From: Diplocarpon mali
Lineage: Eukaryota; Ascomycota; Leotiomycetes; Helotiales; Drepanopezizaceae
Direction of reading: 5' to 3'
NCBI GenBank assembly: GCA_024741835.1
Contig: JAENRP010000013.1
Coordinates: 186,001 to 250,000, forward strand
DNA: 64,000 nucleotides
In this document: piece after piece, positions 47,940-59,849 of the stretch
Position numbering within the stretch: the first letter of the stretch is position 1
Layout of the letters: each line of letters opens with the position of its first letter
Program-made: the position numbers and the translations under genes
Notes under the pieces: generated by a model
Databases searched by the model: none
What the model saw: the letters and a program-made list of their open reading frames with translations, nothing else
What the model was told of the DNA's origin: nothing

Positions 47940-50900
47940 GGCTGGGTCGGATATCCTCGAGGAACGATTTGAAGTCTTGCGACTTGCGATGCCGGGATGA
48001 GCGCGATCTTCGTGTTATACGTGGCTGAGAAGATGGAGTTCTAAGATAACAATCACTTGAACTCGAATTGAGACCTCGCTAATATGGAGATTCCCCGTCC
48101 TTTAAACAACGGCACCCTGCCATCGTACGCCGAGATGCCATCCACCCATGTACGGGTAATGGAGTCTACATCCCCTGTAAACTCTATTTTCAGACAAGTG
48201 ATTTCCAACAAAACCTGTTTGATAAAGTGAAAGTTTTCCAAGCCAGTATATCTAGCTCGATATACGCCACTTAAGCCGATACGCACTAGTCACTTCTGGA
48301 ATAACGGCGTGGGAGGCACCGGGAAAAGCGGCAGCTCACAGCCTAGCATGCATTGACCATCCATTTTACGGTGGGGGTTGCGTATATCACCGGTAGCTCT
48401 AGTTGGAAGATACACATAAAAGCATTTCCAAAATATATATCGTATCAAGAAATGGAAGCATGAGGACTACAGACTCAAATGCAATCATGTATTGATGAGA
48501 GAGCGAGTCTGAAACGGATCATAGGGAAGCCGGCAAAAGCTGCATTATCCCTTACCAGAAAGTCGTGTTTGTCGCGTCCCAGGTATGTAGATATAATTAA
48601 AACATCACCACTCAATATGCTCTTCAGCGAAGGTGAATTAGTACCGAGCATGGTATAGTATCTTTCAAACCCAGGTATCTACGAGTCGTCTCATGAGTCT
48701 TTGCTATTTCTCTTGCGTTTTTTGCCTGTGTTCACGGACGCTTGGGAGGACGCCTCCCTCGGCATAGTCGGCACTCGGAAGGGGGCGTAGGCTTTACAGA
48801 AGCGACTAGCGTGTGTCAACTTGATTAGATAGGTGTGTTGGCTTAGAAGCCTCTGAAAAGAGGTGTGTCTAGGTGATGTTCAGTGATGCCAGCCTTCTGC
48901 TAGTTCTTTTCTACAATAATCCTTTTTTCCATTGGATATGAATACGTTGAGCGGCGGAGGACGATCATGTTTTATGTAGGTGCACAACAGAAGGCTCTGC
49001 CATAGGATGTCGCTAATGGCTTTGTGTTTGGGCCACACGAGCAAATCCGCTGAAAGGATGGCATGGGGTCGCTCTAACGCCGTACGAAGCATTAGACGAC
49101 GAAACCTCTGAGCCTATATTAGAGCTACCGCTGCCTACGAGTCCTGGCAATCCCGGTGTCAATACTTATACTTCCTTGCTAGCGTGGGGGTGTTTTTGTT
49201 TTACAGAGTACCCGGTACTGTGTACAGTCCGTACCCCAGTAAACTTCACCGGAATTGACAATCCGGCACAAGTCACGATTGAGTTCTTGCAGGAGCCACT
49301 ACTGAGCTCTACTTGGTGTAATGTTGCTTCGTACGAGGTACGTCGAGGTACGTCGAGGTACTTTACCCCGTACGCAGAAATGCCAAAGCTAGGATATGCA
49401 GCCCTATGCTCACCTACTTCGTGCGAAATACCAGTCTCGGAGCCCAATCTCCGCTGTATCCTAGTCGATAATGCTTGGACCGGATCGGACGTCAATACAG
49501 CGCCCGCTCCCCCCCTCACTTGGCTTAGCTGTCAAATCCTTGACAGTGGTAGAGGCCATAAGTTCAATATTTTGACCAGGGATAGGATCGTATTTTCTTG
49601 GAGAGAGAACCCCGTCATAGGCTTTACTACGAACTAAAAACCATTCTGAAGTATATATATAAAATCTTGCAAAACGGCGGTAAATGCCCCTCCCGCTCCA
49701 CCTCCCCTACCAAGTCGACACTAATGTGGTGTTTATTTGGCCTACGACGAAGTAAGCTTTGTACCTCAACTCCCGTCTAGCCTTGCCGAATCTCGATCCG
49801 GCACTTAGCCCCACTTCTAATTTTCATCGCCTCTTCCTTCAAGTGAACGTATCAGCTCCTACATACGAAATATTCAATCTCCAAAAAAAATTCAACCCAT
49901 ACCAACGCTGCTGTCTTGCACGCCCAAGCTGTCATTGTGAGCCAGGAAATAAGCACTAACTATGTCGGGGCAATTCCTGGTAGTGGCAACTCGATTCGAC
50001 TTGTGGAGGAGGCTGGATTGGAGGGCGAGCTCGTAAACTTGCTACCAAGAACGCACTGGGTACTGTCGAATTTCATGATGTCAAGGAATAAGCTTTGGCA
50101 ATCCTTCTCGTAAGATGATCTTGACCCCTGCGCCAGCCGCCCACGCCCAAAGCCCCAATGATGACAGCAAGGATTAGAACTAAAGCTGAATTGAACCGGA
50201 TAAGTGACCCCATGCGGTAATACACATGGTGGACCTGCGCACGTTTCATCCGGTTGCAGCCATTATCTTATCTCCAATGGAGTAATTCTTGACGCATTCT
50301 AACAGGATCACAGCACACTATTTCACTGACGATTCGCAGAACAGTGATCATGTTGATGATCGTTCGCCGTAGAACATGGGATTCGTCCCTCAACAGGGAA
50401 CCGGGAGAGTCCGCCAATCCGCAGACAGCGCGGAACATTGTCGCTTAGGTTGTCAATAGACCAAATTAAGCGAGCAAGGCACTGCCGTTGATTTTACTAC
50501 CTGCCCCAAATTTGGAAACGACAGCAGAACTTGAGACTCATTTCGACTAGATTGACAAGTGATGGTACGCAGATTACTTTAACGAACGCTCTGTCCCCTT
50601 GTTCCTAGGGTCATCTTGGAAATATATCTCACATGGAGTCGGGTACGTTTCGTGGGGACCTCAGACTGGTCTCTGGCCGAGGGCCTCGGCGGCTATAGCA
50701 TTCACAGGCTTGCAGAATAGAGTAGGGGAGGCGATTCGGGGGTATGGAGGTACGATACCGGCCCTCTATAGAAGGGCAGGCTATACAATATAACCATCAT
50801 TTGACTGTGTCATCCTACTCTATTTCACCGTGAAATATAGGTACCGGTAAGGTCCCTATAGCAAGTTCTTGAGGTTTGTAACAAGCTGTAGGGAAACACT

Positions 50901-51148
50901 GCCTCGTAGCAAATAGCTCGCGGAGTCATATCTATTGTCCAATTAACTGCAGCTACGTGCGGCTGTTCGATAGATATATAAAGTCGAGAAGTTTGACCGG
51001 CCAATAGAACCTCACCTGCCCCTAGGGATCAAGGGTCCACATATGAAGCCCACTGGGAAACATTAGGTACCACGATGCTGCAACTACAGATGCATGATGA
51101 CGGCAGACGTTCTATAGCGCATATTAACCGTACCCCTGTCGTGATGAT
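47940..51148. other. intergenic region before the nested transposon
   Basis: 3.2 kb with no supportable gene. The longest frame (49176-49637, 153 codons) has no motif and overlaps a similar frame on the other strand. A 10-bp tandem run (GAGGTACGTC type, two and a half copies) lies at about 49337-49362. The immediate promoter of the bZIP gene lies at the left end. Confidence 0.45.
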
Positions 51149-51153
51149 ACTAT
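51149..51153 (+). repeat. target-site duplication, left (ACTAT)
   Basis: ACTAT directly before the left outer LTR is repeated at 59845-59849 directly after the right outer LTR. This 5-bp duplication marks the integration of the outer element. Confidence 0.8.
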
Positions 51154-51325
51154 TGTTGCGCCATGAGGAGCCTCAGGCACTGAGGCATCTGAGGACTGGC
51201 TTATGTAATGTACCCCTGAAGTGGCCACGGAGCACTTCTATAAAGGGAGCTTAGGTATATAGTTAGAGTAGAATTTTACAAGCTTCTGCTACTACTGAGA
51301 ATCCACCTTTAAATATAGTACGACA
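51154..51325 (+). repeat. left LTR of the outer retroelement
   Basis: 172 bp beginning TGTTGCGCC and ending ACGACA (TG...CA), matched by the copy at 59671-59844. Differences between the copies are almost all transitions, many of them TG to TA or CA to TA, the RIP signature. The left copy is less mutated than the right. Confidence 0.85.
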
Positions 51326-52155
51326 GTTATTAGCACTATTTGCAACTCCTAAGGAGCAAACGATCAAAAATCTACTGTGTTTAAAGACTTCTTAAAGAGG
51401 TTTTACTACTATTTTTCATCTATTCTCCCTTGCCTATACGCATTATACGACCTGACTCAATGTTCCAACGCTCCTAGCCAACTAATACTATACTCCCTAC
51501 TATCCTAGTCAATATAAGCGAATATTAGTAAAAAGAAGCTTAAGAGCTTAGCTCTAATAGAGTTATACTCTAGGATAGGAAGTCATAGCGCATTTGGTAT
51601 GCTAAGCTAGAGTTTCAGGCCGAATTTCTACGCCTCTAGAAGCATATAAAGAAGCTAAGATAGGTTAATAACCCTAAACTGTATACTATAGAGATGGGAA
51701 ACCAAGCTCTGCTCTATAAGAATGAAGCTTTATATCTGCTAGATCTAGAAATAGAACCGCTATAGCTTGAAAAAATTGTAAAAGGACGGGACTAAAGAGT
51801 ATTGTAAAGCTACTATAAGTTATACTAATAGTAGGAAGCTACCGATTAATAAACGCTAGCTCTACTACTACCCGCGAAGACAATAGCTAAAGACGTAGAG
51901 CTGGAGTACAAAATGGCGGTAATGTAATATAATCTCTTAGTAGAAATGTAGAAAAGGAATAGGAGCTCCTATACTCAGTTATACTATTGGATTACTAAGA
52001 TAGTATACCCTACGTTGCTTTAAGCAGTATAATATGACTGCAAGGAAGCGGGGAAACTGTCAATTCAATAGATCGTGGAGCACTTGCGCAGGGAACTAGC
52101 CCCCTCTGAGGTTAGTATAACAGAGTCAATTCGGGAAGACTATAATACTAAGCTC

Positions 52156-52350
52156 TGTTGAGATGGGTGATACAGCTATTACTCCGATGTATTATTATAT
52201 GACCCTACTGCTTAGTTAATAGGATATTGATACGTATATAGCTATAGGTAAGAAAGGGGTAACCTTCCTTCCCTAACTCTTACTAATATATCGACTATCG
52301 ACCTTTAGAAGTTTCCTATACCTATTGCGCCAACTCACTTAAGCTTAATA
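52156..52350 (+). repeat. left LTR of the inner copia element
   Basis: 195 bp starting TGTTGAGATGGG. It is repeated at 58100-58294 with near-identical length. The differences are transitions (TGTTGAG against TATTAAG), apart from one apparent transversion. The right-hand edge is set by where the two copies diverge and may be off by about five bases. Confidence 0.82.
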
Positions 52351-52470
52351 GGTTATAAGCCTTAGATAGACTAATAATAGATTATTAACTTCCCTTAGAA
52401 AGCACTTGCGCTATAACTATTAGTAGGAAGTTGAACGAGACTTATAGTAAGAGGCAAGCAATCGGCGAAT

Positions 52471-52645
52471 AAGAGGTATAATTCCTTATTTAGCCAACCT
52501 ATATTGCAAGAGGTATGATTCCTTACTTTATAACCCCTTTGGTACTACAAGAGGTATGATTCCTTGCTTTACTATATTTCGTAAGAGGTATAATTCCCTG
52601 CGTTATAGTCTAAAAACCCTTTTCGATAAGAGGACTTCCTCCCTA
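52471..52645 (+). repeat. short tandem repeats in the copia 5' leader
   Basis: Five copies of a word close to AAGAGGTATGATTCCTT begin at about 52471, 52508, 52549, 52583 and 52628, spaced 34-45 bp. They lie between the left LTR and gag, where packaging or priming signals of such elements are often found. The last copy is the most diverged. Confidence 0.7.
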
Positions 52646-54276
52646 TTTAATACTTCTATAATACCTGCTATTTAATCATTTTAACTTTTCGATAGGAGGA
52701 GTGCCCTTAACTATTTAATTTATTTGATTTTAAACGCAATTCTATTTGAAATAGCAATAGCTTCCGATTCCGATTGAAACACTAGGCTTAAAGACCTCTA
52801 ACTCTCTTAAAAGAACTAGTAATAATAGTTCGACGATTTAAAGCTTTACTTTAAGAGTAAAGGTATTAAAATAGCAATTTAAAAGACACTTATTAAATAC
52901 GCGAGAATAGCCTCTTATACTCCTTTTACTAATTTATCCACTTCTACTTTAATAGCTAATACAACTGCTAAAGATTTGCCAAATATACTAAATAAGCTTA
53001 GCCTAAGAGCCTTAGTAGATAATAACTAAGATTCTTAAAGGCAGATTTTAAATATAGAAAAGGAGAAGGAGTATAGGCTAGCCTTAACTAAATGCAAGCT
53101 TAAGATCAATAGAGGTTTAAGTAATAAAGATAGAGATTTTATTTAAGTTTATAATAACGCAAAGATAAGATAGGATACTTTAAAAGCAAAATACTCTTAG
53201 ATAACTGCCCTTAATACCTAGTATCTATTATAATAGATTACTTTATTTTAATATAGAAAAGATAAAGATAGTAAGGATATAGATATAAATATAGACTCTA
53301 TTTAGTCTATACTATATAAAGCAAGGAGGAGAGTAAGAGCTACAGATCCTAAGATAGCTATGACTTTTAAGGAAACTTAGCTTTTTAATTTCTTACTTAA
53401 TAGCCTCCCTCTTAAGTTCACTATTATAAAACAATCTCTTCTTATCTAACCTAACCTTAAGATCTATAAGAAGATCGACCTCCTTTGAACTATTAAGCAA
53501 GACTTTAAAAGACGCTCTAAATCGGCAAATGCTGCGTTATAGGGTAATAATAAGCCTAAGAAGAGGAAGGAGTATAGGATAAGCCCTTAAGCTTATCGGG
53601 GATGCTACTTTTATAATAGTACTTATAATATTACTAATTGTAAAGTTAAAAGGCAATTAATTGATATAGTTACTAGCTTTAATATTAAGAAGCAATTGAA
53701 GCAGAAGTTAAGAAGCAAACTGCCCTTATCTTGCCAAAGGCTATAACTATTAAGGAAAGGCAAAGGAAAAGGCTATTTAGCCAAAACTTTAGCAAATACC
53801 TTTAATAATAATAGTAGGTTATTTGAACCTAAATCCACTTTTGATAATTCAAATGATAATTATAATAAAGATGCTTATATCTTAAAAGCCGATCTCTATA
53901 AGATCCTTAAATCCAATTAGTATAATAATACTAGTTGTATAGTATATATAACTAATAAACCCTACCTATTTAAAGGCCTACTTACTAAAATAAAAAGGCG
54001 CTCTATTAAGGTTAGTAGTAAAAGGTTATATATAGACTTAATAGGTATAGTAAAGATAAATATTACTAGCATTTCTTTCCTTTTATAAAATGTTCTCCTT
54101 ATACTTAACTTAGGTATTAATCTTTTATTTAGCTGCAAGATCTATATAGAGTTAAATTGTATAAGAGTTTTTAATAATCAATTTATATAATTTATAAATA
54201 ATAACTATAAAGTGATCTTTAAAGCTAAAATCAAAGATAGACTTTATATTATCTTAAAGGTAATATTATAGAAATT

Positions 54277-54699
54277 AACTCTTAGGCTAGACTTATAAGT
54301 GGATTCCTTTAAGGAAAGTACACTCTTTACCCTAATATAATTAAGTGAGGATAAGAAGAATAGATAGACTCCTAAGCTAGGATCGCAAGTAAAATTTGCG
54401 AAAATAACTCTTAAGCCAGGACTATAGGTAAAGTGTAAAGTATTCTTAAAGATGACTCTTAAGCTAGGATTATAAGTGAATTTAGTAGAAATAACTCCTA
54501 GGCTAAGACTGCAAGTAGATTCTACAAATTCACTAATAATAACTCTTAAGCTAGGATCGTAAGTGAAATTCGTAAAAATGACTCTTAGGCTAGGACTGCA
54601 AGTGAAATTTGCAAATTTGTTAAAGATAACTCTTAAGCTAAGACTGTAAGTAGATCTTGCAGTTTTATTAAAAACGACTCTTAAGCCAGGCTTGCAACT
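54277..54699. repeat. array of a 24-bp motif inside the copia element
   Basis: Nine degenerate copies of a motif close to ACTCTTAAGCTAGGATTGCA followed by AGT, starting at about 54277, 54367, 54406, 54454, 54489, 54540, 54579, 54628 and 54676, separated by variable AT-rich spacers. The array sits between the protease and integrase zones. On the minus strand it is open for 155 codons (54711 down to 54244), encoding repeats of PSLRVIF, while neighbouring sequence is full of stops. Three more copies lie at 57809-57962, just after RNase H. Confidence 0.75.
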
Positions 54700-57600
54700 A
54701 GAAAATAGCAAAACCTTAAACTACTATTACTAATCCTTTTCAGCTGCTAATAATAAAGTATCGACTAATAATAAGCTATTAAAGCTATTAAAAGCCGAAA
54801 GCCTATTAAGGTATTAGCTAATATATAGAAGATTCGCATATCTAAAGCTAGAGAAATTAAAGGGCCTATATAAGGTCTTAACCCTAAAATAGAAGATCTA
54901 AGTATTAAAGGATTACTTAATATACCGAATTTGCAAGCTAATAAAACTTTAAAATCAGACGCAAACTAAGCTTAATCTATAGAAAGATTTAATACTAGCA
55001 CTAATATTTATTAATACTACTAGACTATTTATAACCTTAATTAAAGGAAATAATTAGTTTTCTTAAATAGTAGATAACTCCACTTAATAGATATAGACCA
55101 TTTGCGCTAAGACCAAATCTAAGCTTATAGAAAAGCTAGAAACTTAAAAAGTGATAAAGGAATACTAGACTTAATTAAAGCTAATAGCTATTAGGTCTGA
55201 TAATGCATTAGAGATTAAGGTAAAGCTTAATAAATAGGTAAAATAAGGAGTTTACTATAAATTAACTATAATATACAAAGGTTCCTATTAGAATAGCATC
55301 GCTAAGCAAAGCATTTAGCAAATAGAGACTAATTATCGCACTTTACTATAAGATACTAACCTATTACTGGAATTCTAGGACCTTATAGTTAAGGTAGATA
55401 TATACCTGCGAAATAGAATAGGTAGTAGACTAATAGTTAATAATACTTAAATATTACTATATAAGGCATATTTCAAATAGAAATTAAGCTTAGACTATAT
55501 TTGCATCTTTAAAAGTGTCTACTACTCTTATATTAACTTAAAGTCCTAGCCTATAAGTATAAAGAGCAAAAAGCTAATAGACTAAGGTAGAGAGTATATA
55601 TTTATTAAGTATATTAAATAGATAATAAAGTAATAGATAGTATATACGCTAGACCTAAGGCAAGTAATTATATCCTTAGTAGTTGAGTTCGATAAATCTT
55701 AAAATAGGAAGGAGCTATCCTTAAAGCTTTATATACCTAAAGATTCGCAAGGTATACTACTTAATAGTAATACTATTAAGCCGAACTAATAACCCCTTTC
55801 TCTAAGCTTAGGTATATTAAGCGCACCTGCTAATCGACGACCTACTAGTCGCCTAAAGGCCGAATAGACTATTCCTATCATTTGCAAACTACTTAAAGTA
55901 TAGAATAACTTTAATATTATTATCCTTTTAATTAAAGTACCTATAGTAAAGGATATTCTTAAAATAGGTATAAGTAATAATAAGCCTTTACTACTAGAAA
56001 GCGGTTCCTTAGATAATAAGCCTATAGAACCTATAGCTAAACCTACGCCTTTAAAGAGGAATAAAGACCTAGAACTAGAAGACACCTTAGACAAACGCAA
56101 GTTTAAGTATATCTAGGCTATAATAGCGTATAGGATTTATAAGCTTAAACTCTAATAGAGCTTTAAGGAAGATAATGCGTTCCTAGCCGCTAAGGGGATA
56201 ATAAAAATCTCTCTTTTAAAGATATATAATAAAGCTATTAACGACTTAAAGAATAGAGTAGTATAGAATAAGGCAATCTAAAAGGAGATAAGCTCTTTTA
56301 TTACAAATAGCATATAAATAGAGGAACCGATACTAAAGGATATAAACCTAATATTAATAAAGTGGGTCTTTATAATTAAGATATATGCAAATAAGACCTT
56401 AGAATATTATAAGGCAAGGCTATTAGCTAAGGGCTTCTCCTAATAATATAAAGAAGACTACTTTAATACGTTTGCGCTAATAGTTCGTATAGATACCCTT
56501 TGCATATTTATAGCAATAGTAGCCGCTAAGGACCTTAAATGCAGATAGTATAATATTAAAAATGCATTTACCAAAGCGACTATAAAGGAACGGATTTTTC
56601 TCTCTTAACTTAATAGTATTCTTATATATGCTAGCCACTCCCTTTATATACTCTGCAGTATTTATAAGCTTAAATAATCAGCCTATAATTAGAACCTCTT
56701 ATACAGCTCTACTCTAGTAGAAATAGGATTTATTCAAAGCCTAGCTAACCCTTATCTATTTACCTATACTAAGCGTGGAATTAAGTTGCTACTATATATC
56801 GATAATATTACTATAGCTATAAAAACAACTACTTAATTAGATTGGTTCTTTATAATAATTCGGAAATATTTTAATACTAAGGATCTAAGAGGAATTTATA
56901 AGATCCTTAGCATCTATATTATAAAGAACCACTTTACTTAAGAACTCTAATTGGATTAAGAGCAGTATATTAAAAAGATCCTAGACCGAATAGGACTCTC
57001 TACTTATACTTTTAACTTTAAGCCAAAGCGTACTCCAATCGAAGGAAAGTATAATAAGTTAGAGCCTGCTAATGAAAATAAGTAGAGAGGAGATTTAAAA
57101 AAGTACTAATAGGATATTAAAGCAATTATATATACTATAGTATATATAAGACCAGATATTGCCTTTATTATTAAGCAACTTAGTTAGAACCTAAAGGATC
57201 TGACAATTTAATATAAGAATGTAATCAAGCGATTTAGAAAGTACCTTCGATCGACAATTATATAAAAGGTAAGATATAGACTAATAAAATATATAAGCGT
57301 AAAGCTTAAGGTATATACCGATTTTAATTAGGCAAATATAAAAGGTTGGAAAAGTATATCTAAAAGTATAGTAATACTATATAGTAGACCTATATTATAA
57401 GGAAGTAGGAAGTAGAGATCAGTAGCTATTGCAAGCACTAAGGCTGAATATATATCAATATTATTAAATTGCAAGTAAGGATTATAGATCACTTAAGTTT
57501 TAAAAGATATAGGTTTTATTAAGTATATTAGATAAGATAGGAACTATATTAATCTTTAAGCAAATAATATAAGGGCGATTGCACTTATAAAGAATTTATA

Positions 57601-57808
57601 CTTATATAAGCAATCGAAATATATTAATATTACCTACTACTTTATCTATAACCTTATTATAAAGAATAAGTTATCAATCACCTATATCCTAACCGATCGA
57701 ATAGTAGTAGATGGATTTATAAAGCTATTAAAGACAGTTACAAAGTTCGAAGCATTTAAAGATATACTAGGGTTATAGAAGATAGTAGGGGCTTAGTAGG
57801 CTTAAGGA

Positions 57809-57962
57809 CGACTCCTAGGCCTGCCCTATAAGTTAGGTCATATAGTCTTATAAAGTAAAGTTTTTTTTAGATCGACTCCTAGGCTTAAACCGCAAGTCAA
57901 GTCATATAATCTTATAAAGGAACGCTTTTAGAAATTTGACTCCTAGTCCTACCTTACAAGTA
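57809..57962. repeat. three further copies of the 24-bp motif near the copia 3' end
   Basis: Copies start at about 57809, 57872 and 57939 (GACTCCTAGGC...AAGT form), about 65 bp apart, between the end of RNase H and the right LTR. They share the GACTCCTAG core and AAGT end with the array at 54277-54699. Confidence 0.6.
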
Positions 57963-58099
57963 GGATTAGTGATTTTAATAGAGGTTGCTATTAATTAATT
58001 GTTTTTAATTTAAAGAGATACCTAAGAGTTAGATTAATATAAAAGGATAGTTATTATTTTCCTAACTATAGGTCAATTGGAATAAGGTCTAAGTAGAGG

Positions 58100-58294
58100 T
58101 ATTAAGATAGGTAATACAGCTATTACTCTAATATATTATCATATGACCCTATTGCTTAGTTAATAGGATATTGATACGTATATAGCTATAGGTAAGAAAG
58201 GGGTAACCTTCCTTCCTTAACTCTTACTAATATATCGACCATCGACCTCTAGAAGTTTCCTATACCTCCTGCGCCGACTCACTTAAGCTCAATA
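58100..58294 (+). repeat. right LTR of the inner copia element
   Basis: 195 bp matching 52156-52350. It starts TATTAAG where the left copy has TGTTGAG, so the canonical TG end has been lost by transition. Just beyond it, AGCTT at 58299 resembles AGCTC before the left LTR, a possible diverged target duplication that would move the edge by a few bases. Confidence 0.82.
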
Positions 58295-59670
58295 GAGAGC
58301 TTCATTAAGCTTTTGAACCTCTAAGACGCAAGAGGTTTAGTTAAGAAGCTAGCATTTTAAATGCTTTATAATCCTTTTACATCTCCTTTATAATAGCAAG
58401 TAGGAAGAAAGCGCAAGACAAGGTTCAATTTTCCTTATACTAATATATAAGGAGGCCTAAAACCAACTCCCTTAGATAATCAGAACCTCTAATAGCTCTG
58501 CGAATAATATAAGGGCGCGTCCCTATCGAAAAGCAACCGATTCCTCTAGTGGCATAGCCCTAGGAGCCGCCTGGGGAGCAACGCTAAGAGCAATAATAGG
58601 AGCAGCCGTAGGAGCTTCAAAAGCCTTTGCGAAGCGGGCGGTAAGGCCAAGAGGTACTATAATCAGCAGTAGCAAAAGCTCTTAACCAACTGGTTCTAAG
58701 AAGCTATTAGCTATAGTATAAGAAAGCTTATAATTAATATACCCTTTGATAATACTACCTCCTCTATCTCTCTCTAGTGTGCCTTCTAAAGCTCCTCTTT
58801 TACCTTCCTCTTAATAGTAGCAAGGCCCTAAACTACTTATTAGTAGCAAACCACTTAAAGGAAGCTTGAGAATATACCGCAGAGTCACTATCATTCTCCT
58901 TTAATAAGAATATATAATCTTCCTACGCCTTTAAGGCGCTAATAGGAAGCTCCTAATACGTATGGCCTCCCTTTGCATAACGAAAGCAACGTACTCCTAT
59001 TATACTATTAAAGCATACGCTAGCCGACTTCTTAGCTAAAAAGCTTTAAATGCACCCCTTATATAGTATATTCCTTATTAGCCCCTGCTCCAGCTTGCGA
59101 TAGGAGGAGGAAGCTATAGAAGGGACCGCCGGTATTCTAAGAACTATAGCCTAAAGGGTAGCAGGGAGGGGAGGAGGCGCGCTCCCTCTTAGGGGTATTA
59201 CTATATTAAATGTCTTAAGCGCATTATTATCCTCCTACTATCTGCCGCGCTAAGAAGCTTTAAGCTATATTTAAGTATAACGACTTTGCTATAAGTCTTT
59301 AGCAAAAGTAAGAGAGCATAATTAAGAAGCTTATAGTAATAGCCCTAGTAGGGCGCTCCTTAGAGTTATTATTACTATTTTCTATTTTAAAGTGATTATT
59401 TAAAGAAGTATAAGGAAGGAAAGCTTTATAGGGAAAAAACGCGTACTTTTATAGGCGCGCTGCCTTTATTAACTTTCCTTTATTACCTGATTTAGCTTCT
59501 ATTCTATAAAGGAAGCATTTAGAACGCGCTCTCTCTTTCATTTATTATAGCTTTATCAAGTAATTTTCATTATTTTAAAAGCTAGGGAGTATAATAAAGG
59601 AGTCTTATATACTAAATCTAGCGCTAGTTATAGCTAAGCCTAGCTTAAGAGCTGCTTCTTACCTAAAGGG

Positions 59671-59844
59671 TGTATTGCGCTATAAGGAGCCTTAGGCACT
59701 AAGGCATCTAAGGACTAGCTTATATAATATACCCCTAAAGTGGCTATAAAGCACTTCTATAAAGGGAGCTTAGGTATACAGTTAGAGTAGAATTTTATAA
59801 GCTTCTGCCACTACTAAGAATCCACCTCTAAATACAGCACGACA
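59671..59844 (+). repeat. right LTR of the outer retroelement
   Basis: 174 bp matching 51154-51325, with a two-base insertion near its start (TGTATTGCGC against TGTTGCGC) and about twenty transitions, mostly G to A or C to T relative to the left copy. It is followed at once by the target duplication ACTAT (59845-59849). Confidence 0.85.
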
Positions 59845-59849
59845 ACTAT

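Larger units (their letters stand above)
52156..58294 (+). mobile_element. Ty1/copia LTR retrotransposon, RIP-inactivated, nested in the outer element
   Basis: 6.1 kb with 195-bp LTRs. Through many stops the plus strand still reads as gag (CCHC-like knuckle with GCYF and TNCK at about 53600-53650), a protease zone, integrase (about 54790-55640, including YLRNRIGSR and SLDYICIFKSVYY), then reverse transcriptase (KWVFIIK, YYKARLLAKGFS, EDYFNTFALIVR at 56360-56500; YIDN in place of the YVDD active site near 56800) and RNase H (VAIASTKAEYIS near 57450). Integrase before reverse transcriptase defines copia. Most stops are TAG or TAA where Gln or Trp is expected, as RIP produces. A purine-rich tract (AAGTAGAGG) precedes the right LTR at about 58091-58099. 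It is transcriptionally and catalytically dead as it stands. Confidence 0.92.
51154..59844 (+). mobile_element. outer LTR retroelement, interrupted and RIP-damaged
   Basis: Defined by two direct LTRs of about 173 bp and a 5-bp target duplication ACTAT. Without the nested copia element only about 2.2 kb of internal sequence remains (51326-52155 and 58295-59670). The left part reads, through many stops, as polar protein-like sequence (YWITKIVYP, then REDYNTKL near the break), perhaps gag. The right part is more GC-rich (58500-58700, a Gly/Ala/Ser-type repeat of GGAGC words) and then decays. No reverse transcriptase belonging to this element was found, so it is either non-autonomous or internally deleted. 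Confidence 0.82.

Noticed and set aside
49176..49637. 153-codon plus-strand frame
   Set aside because: No motif, overlaps an equally open minus-strand frame, composition unlike the confirmed genes.
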